This document shows positions 59,564 to 64,000 of a stretch of DNA of 64,000 bases, piece after piece (positions within the stretch are counted from its first letter, which is position 1; every line of letters begins with the position of its first letter). The notes beneath the pieces were generated by a model. It was not told the DNA's origin, searched no databases, and saw only the letters and a list, made by a program, of their open reading frames with translations. Source of the DNA: an uncultured Bacteroides sp. (GTDB lineage Bacteria > Bacteroidota > Bacteroidia > Bacteroidales > Bacteroidaceae); contig NZ_URFY01000016.1 of NCBI RefSeq assembly GCF_900547205.1, forward strand, positions 11,990 to 75,989. The letters run 5' to 3'. The position numbers and the translations under genes are program-made.

Positions 59564-59943
59564 AGTTTTTTATGTTTAAATACGAACCGAACCAACAGGA
59601 AATTAACGGGAATCGCTATCGCAAACACCGGAATAGGCGCCCACGTTTTAGAGATACCCCAATATAAGAATATATTCAGCAGCACCATGTGCAGCAGATA
59701 GTTCACCAGATGCGCCCCTCCCATTCCTATCAGCTTCTTCCACGAAGGAGCAGTGCCGAAGGTAAAGTAAGAAGTCAGGTAAAAGTTGACGATGAAGCAG
59801 AGAACGTATCCCGTGGTGTAGGCAACGTTGACATTGATGAACCGCTGCAACAGGTAATAAATGCCATAGTGCAACGCCGTAGCCAACACGCCAACCAGGC
59901 CGAAACGTATAAACTCCTTAATCACCGGCTTTGTCATCATCAT
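59560..59943 (-). CDS. GtrA family membrane protein
   Basis: The 127 residues have four membrane helices, matching the GtrA family, thought to flip polyprenyl-phosphate sugars made by GtrB-type enzymes. The family segments FIRFGLVGVLATALHYGIYY (near the N terminus) and FNFLVNFLLVRFVFKH-type C terminus are visible. The start could also be at the second or third Met. It lies between the LtaS-like gene (7-base gap) and the GtrB-like gene (4-base overlap). Confidence 0.9.
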   Translation of the reverse strand: MMMTKPVIKEFIRFGLVGVLATALHYGIYYLLQRFINVNVAYTTGYVLCFIVNFYLTSYFTFGTAPSWKKLIGMGGAHLVNYLLHMVLLNIFLYWGISKTWAPIPVFAIAIPVNFLLVRFVFKHKKL

Positions 59944-59950
59944 AAAGCAT

Positions 59951-61930
59951 CTATTTCTTGACGGAAACCTTATCTACTGTTTTATGCTCTTTCACCAGAC
60001 ATTCGGCACTTTGCAGCATAGAGAAACAATAATCCTTCAACTTACTGAAAGCCTCCCCGTCGGTAGAAGCGTGCAGTTTGCCATTCTCCAGTTTATACTT
60101 AAATTCTTGCTGGCTATCCGGAGAATAAATAAACATATTCACCGAGTCTCTGGCTCCTATCAAGTTGTCTGCCGTAAAGAACATACAAGGACGCTCTTCT
60201 TTCAACAGGTCCACTCCGAAATTGTTCTGTAAATAGCTCACATTCAGCAGCCCTAGCAAAGTAGGCGATACATCTATCTGTCCGCCGAAACCGTCGTTGA
60301 TATCAGCTTGAATATCTTTCCCGTAAATCATCAAAGGAATGTGATTATAAGATTGCGGCATCTCACATTCGGGAGTTCCCACCATCTTGCCATGGTCGCC
60401 CAAGAAAACGAAAATCGTGTTATCAAACCACGGCTGTTTTTCGGCAGCTTCCATAAACTGCCTGATAGACCAGTCGGCATATTCTACAATCTGTTCTTCC
60501 GGCACACTGCTGTGAGGATGAAAGTAAGGCGGAATCACATAAGGAGGATGATTGCTGATAGACAGCAATACACTAAAGAAAGGAGTATCCGCTTTTGCTT
60601 TTTCATTCAGAATGGGAAGCGCGTACTGATACATGAAATCATCCTGCACCCCGAAGCTGTTCACCACTTTCTCCGAAGGATAATTCTCTTGAGCATAGAT
60701 TTCATCAAACCCATTGGTGCGAAGGAAAGCATTCATATTATCATATTGCGACTCATGCGTCATGAAGAACAGGTTGCAATATCCATTCTCCTGCAACACG
60801 GTAGGCAAGCCCGAATAGACAGGGATGACCGAACCTTTCATCGCATTCCGCTTCATGATGGCGGGAAAGGAGAAGAGAGTGGAATAAATGCCGTGATTGG
60901 TATGTATGCCCGACGAATAGAAATGGCTAAAACTCAAAGAACGATGGTAAAGGCTATCTAAATAAGGAGTCAGTTTCTTTTCCGAGCCAAACGCCCCCAT
61001 CAGGTTGGCGGACATGGACTCCATGAAGATTAGGACTACATTTTTGCGGTCGGGTTCACCTTCGCGTTCCACTTTACGGGCTATCGGAGAGAGGTTGTCA
61101 ATCCCTTGCCTGTGCAGGTATTTCTGCACATTCGCTATCGCTTCTTCTTCGGGCATGAGATGCAGCGTCCGGTTCTCTTTCCGATTGTCATCCAAGGTGC
61201 TGGTCAGCAGATTAAAGACCGGATTAACGCCCAACTGATTCAAGAACGGGTCTTCGCAATAATAAGCTTGACTGACTTTTATAGGATTGTAGCCTGTACG
61301 CCCGCGAATGCCGAACATACAAAGCCCTACGCAAACGGCACCTGCCACCAGCACAACTACACGGTTCATCAAGCTTATCCGTGGAGCTGTCTTTTCTGCC
61401 CGCCGATAGAAATAGGATGCCAGCAAAGAAGCTATCCATCCGAAGGCTACGATAGACACTAGTCCGAGGAATATAGGGAAGTAGTATGCCGATTCGCCGA
61501 ATACCATCCCCGCAGTCGTTCCGCCATAGCCAAACCAATTGTAGATAGAAGAGTTTATCGTTTTGAAGAAATACTCGAAATAGGGTATGTTGGCAGCAGC
61601 AATGACGAATGATATCGAATAAAAACAAATAAAATAGACCGTGATTGCCCGAAACAGCAATTTGGCGGTATAGTTGCAAAGAGCCGCTATCCACAATACC
61701 ACTAGAGGCAATAGCAGGATGTAGCAGCCAATCACATTGTCAAACCAAAGCCCACGGAGGAAGGCGACGGACTGCAAAGCAAAGTCGCCTTTAATCTCGT
61801 CGGGAAACTGATAATCGATGGAACAGAACAGCGTGAACCTAAAAATAAAGAAGATGAAGAGAGCTACTATATGTATTGACAATAAATATAAGAAGTAGCA
61901 CTCAAAACGCTTGATAGAGATCCCTTTCAT
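59951..61930 (-). CDS. LtaS-type phosphotransferase (LTA synthase family)
   Basis: The 659 residues have five membrane helices in about the first 215 positions and a periplasmic alkaline-phosphatase-fold domain (about 270-570). The catalytic motif NVVLIFMESMSANLMGAF (about 296-313) gives the metal-ligand Glu. SSGIHTNHGIYS (about 345) supplies the likely nucleophile Thr, and FLGDHGKM (about 512) supplies a metal-binding Asp-His. In Bacteroides such proteins are annotated as LTA synthase family sulfatases, and a phosphoglycerol or phosphoethanolamine transfer is probable. Gram-negative cells have no teichoic acid, so the acceptor is likely an envelope glycan or lipid (inference). Confidence 0.87.
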   Translation of the reverse strand: MKGISIKRFECYFLYLLSIHIVALFIFFIFRFTLFCSIDYQFPDEIKGDFALQSVAFLRGLWFDNVIGCYILLLPLVVLWIAALCNYTAKLLFRAITVYFICFYSISFVIAAANIPYFEYFFKTINSSIYNWFGYGGTTAGMVFGESAYYFPIFLGLVSIVAFGWIASLLASYFYRRAEKTAPRISLMNRVVVLVAGAVCVGLCMFGIRGRTGYNPIKVSQAYYCEDPFLNQLGVNPVFNLLTSTLDDNRKENRTLHLMPEEEAIANVQKYLHRQGIDNLSPIARKVEREGEPDRKNVVLIFMESMSANLMGAFGSEKKLTPYLDSLYHRSLSFSHFYSSGIHTNHGIYSTLFSFPAIMKRNAMKGSVIPVYSGLPTVLQENGYCNLFFMTHESQYDNMNAFLRTNGFDEIYAQENYPSEKVVNSFGVQDDFMYQYALPILNEKAKADTPFFSVLLSISNHPPYVIPPYFHPHSSVPEEQIVEYADWSIRQFMEAAEKQPWFDNTIFVFLGDHGKMVGTPECEMPQSYNHIPLMIYGKDIQADINDGFGGQIDVSPTLLGLLNVSYLQNNFGVDLLKEERPCMFFTADNLIGARDSVNMFIYSPDSQQEFKYKLENGKLHASTDGEAFSKLKDYCFSMLQSAECLVKEHKTVDKVSVKK

Positions 61931-61969
61931 TTAGATTCAACTTAAATATGTTCAATTATAGTTATTCCA

Positions 61970-63805
61970 TTAAAGTTGCTGCATATCGTGCAGACGCTTG
62001 TAGTAACCGTTCAGTGCAATCAAGTCTTCGTGCTTGCCGCGTTCCACAATTTCTCCCTCATAGAGCACGCAGATTTCGTCTGCATTCTTGATAGTAGAAA
62101 GGCGGTGGGCAATGGCAATCGTCGTACGTGTCTTCATCAAACGCTCCAATGCTTCCTGCACCAGACGTTCGGATTCGGTATCCAATGCCGAGGTAGCTTC
62201 ATCGAGAATCAGAATCGGAGGATTCTTCAGGATGGCACGGGCGATACTGATACGCTGGCGCTGTCCGCCGGAAAGCTTTCCGCCACGGTCGCCGATATTC
62301 GTATTGTATCCGTCGGGCTTCTCCATGATGAAGTCGTGTGCATTGGCAATCTTAGCGGCTTCTATCACCTGCTCCATAGTAGCGTTTTCCACTCCGAAGG
62401 CTATATTATTGAAGAACGAATCGTTGAAGAGAATTGCTTCCTGATTCACATTACCAATCAGCGTACGCAAATCGGCAATACGCACATCGCGGATACTCGT
62501 TCCATCGATTGTGATATCTCCTTCCTGCACATCGTGATAGCGTGGCAACAAGTCTACCAGCGTCGATTTTCCCGAGCCCGACTGTCCCACCAGCGCAATT
62601 GTCTGTCCTTTGGGAACAGTCAGATTGACGTGTTTCAGCACTTCACGCTTGCCGTCATAGCTGAAACTGATATCTTTAAATTCTATTTTTTCATTCAGTC
62701 CGTTCAGCGACTTCGGATTTGCAATTTCCTTAATTTTATTCTCAGCTTTTAAAATCTTGTCTACACGTTCCATAGAAGCCAATCCCTTAGGGATGTTGTA
62801 TCCTGCTTTCGCAAAATCCTTTAATGGGTTGATTATACTATACAAAATAACCATGTAGAATATAAATGTAGAAGCATTAATTGACGAGCTATCACCTAAA
62901 ATTAAAGCACCACCAAACCATAATACAATCACGATAAGAAGTGTTCCTAAAAATTCGCTCATAGGATGTGCTAAAGCCTGACGTATCGCAACTTTATTGG
63001 TTGCATCACGAAGTTCATTGCTACAACTCACAAAACGTGCAATCATTTTATTCTCGGCAATAAATGCTTTTATAATGCGTAGCCCTCCCAAGGTTTCTTC
63101 CAATTGCGACATTGTATCACTCCATCTTTCCTGTGCTTCACGTGAATCTCTTTTCAAGCGTTTGCCAACTTTTCCCATTAGCCACCCCATGCCGGGTAAT
63201 ACAAGCATAGTAAACAAGGTCAATTGCCAGCTAGTCACCAATAAGGTAGCAAAATAGAAAAGAATTAAAATTGGATTCTTCATTAGCATATCCAAAGAGC
63301 TAGTCACGGAGTTCTCTACTTCATTTATATCACCACTCATGCGAGCTATAATATCCCCTTTACGCTCTTCCGAGAAGAAACCTAACGGCAGATGCATAAC
63401 TTTCGTATATACTTTTACGCGTATATCACGTACAACTCCCGTACGCAATGGAATCATTATAGCTGAAGAAGCAAAATAACATGAAGTCTTTAATAGAGTC
63501 ATAAATGCCAAGAACAGCCCCAAAAACAATAAAGTCATTGATGGACCATACGACTGAATAGTTTGTGATATATAATAATAGAAATTATTTATTGCCACGT
63601 CTTTAATATCCCCACTTCCCCATTCCATAAATGCATAAACTTTATCGCTACCCTCTGTCTTAAATAGAATATTGAGTATGGGAATTAATAAAGTAAACGA
63701 AAATACATTGAATACAGCAGACAATATATTGAGAATCACCGCCCAGCCGATAAACTTTCTGTAGGGCGACACAAAACGTCGCATTAGTTGTAGAAATTCC
63801 TTCAT
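61970..63805 (-). CDS. MsbA-like ABC exporter (fused permease and ATPase)
   Basis: The 611 residues have a six-helix membrane domain (about 20-330) and an ATPase domain (about 365-600). Visible motifs are Walker A VGQSGSGKST (near 405), signature LSGGQRQR (near 512) and Walker B PILILDEATSALD (near 533). It resembles MsbA-type lipid or drug flippases. As the first gene of the run to LtaS-like, GtrA and GtrB-like genes (gaps of 39 and 7 bases and a 4-base overlap), it may flip the lipid-linked substrate they act on. Confidence 0.9.
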   Translation of the reverse strand: MKEFLQLMRRFVSPYRKFIGWAVILNILSAVFNVFSFTLLIPILNILFKTEGSDKVYAFMEWGSGDIKDVAINNFYYYISQTIQSYGPSMTLLFLGLFLAFMTLLKTSCYFASSAIMIPLRTGVVRDIRVKVYTKVMHLPLGFFSEERKGDIIARMSGDINEVENSVTSSLDMLMKNPILILFYFATLLVTSWQLTLFTMLVLPGMGWLMGKVGKRLKRDSREAQERWSDTMSQLEETLGGLRIIKAFIAENKMIARFVSCSNELRDATNKVAIRQALAHPMSEFLGTLLIVIVLWFGGALILGDSSSINASTFIFYMVILYSIINPLKDFAKAGYNIPKGLASMERVDKILKAENKIKEIANPKSLNGLNEKIEFKDISFSYDGKREVLKHVNLTVPKGQTIALVGQSGSGKSTLVDLLPRYHDVQEGDITIDGTSIRDVRIADLRTLIGNVNQEAILFNDSFFNNIAFGVENATMEQVIEAAKIANAHDFIMEKPDGYNTNIGDRGGKLSGGQRQRISIARAILKNPPILILDEATSALDTESERLVQEALERLMKTRTTIAIAHRLSTIKNADEICVLYEGEIVERGKHEDLIALNGYYKRLHDMQQL

Positions 63806-63831
63806 TATGAATGATAAAATGAGTTAGGTCG

Positions 63832-63839
63832 CAAAGATA
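63832..63839 (-). promoter_or_regulatory. -7 promoter element for the exporter-LtaS-GtrA-GtrB run
   Basis: Read on the minus strand this is TATCTTTG, 27 bases before the exporter start. No good -33 TTTG is seen. Confidence 0.6.
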
Positions 63840-64000
63840 CAACAAAACTGATTATCAGATAGCAGTTTCAGGCAATTATTAACGCGAATTATCGAAATGA
63901 GCTTCTTCATTCATAGTAAATCGGCATTCATAACTATACGGAAATGAATCAATGTGCTAATGTGCCAATATGCCAATTACCGTGCGGCACACAGCGCAGC
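63840..64000. other. Intergenic end of window
   Basis: No reading frame is seen. Near 63954-63976 is GTGCTAATGTGCCAATATGC, which shares words with the argB-speA inverted repeat (47366-47439). The next gene lies beyond the window. Confidence 0.5.

Overview
The window looks like chromosome from a gut Bacteroides, close to the B. thetaiotaomicron/ovatus group; the species cannot be fixed from this sequence alone. The signs are the Bacteroides promoter pattern TTTG-N19-TAnnTTTG (perfect at 12946-12976 and 40693-40723), few Shine-Dalgarno sequences, a Reg_prop/Y_Y_Y sensor-AraC protein beside a secreted alpha-galactosidase, DUF5723 and DUF3109 proteins, and a sufBCDS cluster behind rimP-nusA-infB. 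Nearly all of it is chromosomal core. I see no prophage, IS element, rRNA or CRISPR.

Layout. 15-9362 (+) is the distal division and cell-wall cluster murD-ftsW-murG-murC-ftsQ-ftsA-ftsZ followed by a YqeY protein. 9616-12637 (-) holds a lipoprotein overlapping a PagL-like outer-membrane deacylase, then recO. 13042-15572 (+) has tRNA-Glu, rpsT and gyrB. 16123-23233 is mixed housekeeping: DUF3109, a secreted glycan-binding-domain protein, gpmI, corA, a DUF5723 barrel and rnhB. 23293-24124 holds a decayed hppA (membrane pyrophosphatase) beside an array of short palindromes. 24125-29378 is a divergent pair, a membrane-anchored AraC regulator and a GH36 alpha-galactosidase. 29929-40626 (-) is one long run: rimP-nusA-infB-cvpA-sufB-sufC-sufD-sufS. 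40798-43930 is an accessory patch with a nucleotidyltransferase-HEPN fusion, an Rpn-type nuclease and a YgjP-type metallopeptidase. 44541-55998 holds a methyltransferase, an ECF sigma factor with a probable anti-sigma, argB, speA, and the set aroK-Sel1-HSP90-like-TPR, then a nitroreductase. 56138-63805 holds an RNase H and an envelope glycan group (GT39, GtrB-like GT2, GtrA, LtaS-like transferase, MsbA-like ABC exporter).

How it works together. Septal peptidoglycan precursor synthesis and Z-ring assembly are encoded consecutively. Transcription and translation factors are joined to Fe-S cluster assembly. The regulator-galactosidase pair looks like a one-component nutrient sensor with its target. 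The last group looks like lipid-linked sugar transfer and outer-layer decoration.

Most unusual: (1) three intergenic arrays with a 22-bp period, two of one sequence family and one of another; (2) a compact HSP90-like ATPase encoded between two repeat-solenoid proteins; (3) a sensor-regulator that has lost its kinase and receiver domains; (4) an hppA remnant with a huge internal deletion; (5) heptamer CACTAAT repeats directly before the starts of unrelated genes, two of them GTG; (6) several long intergenic inverted repeats, including one abutting the aroK start codon.
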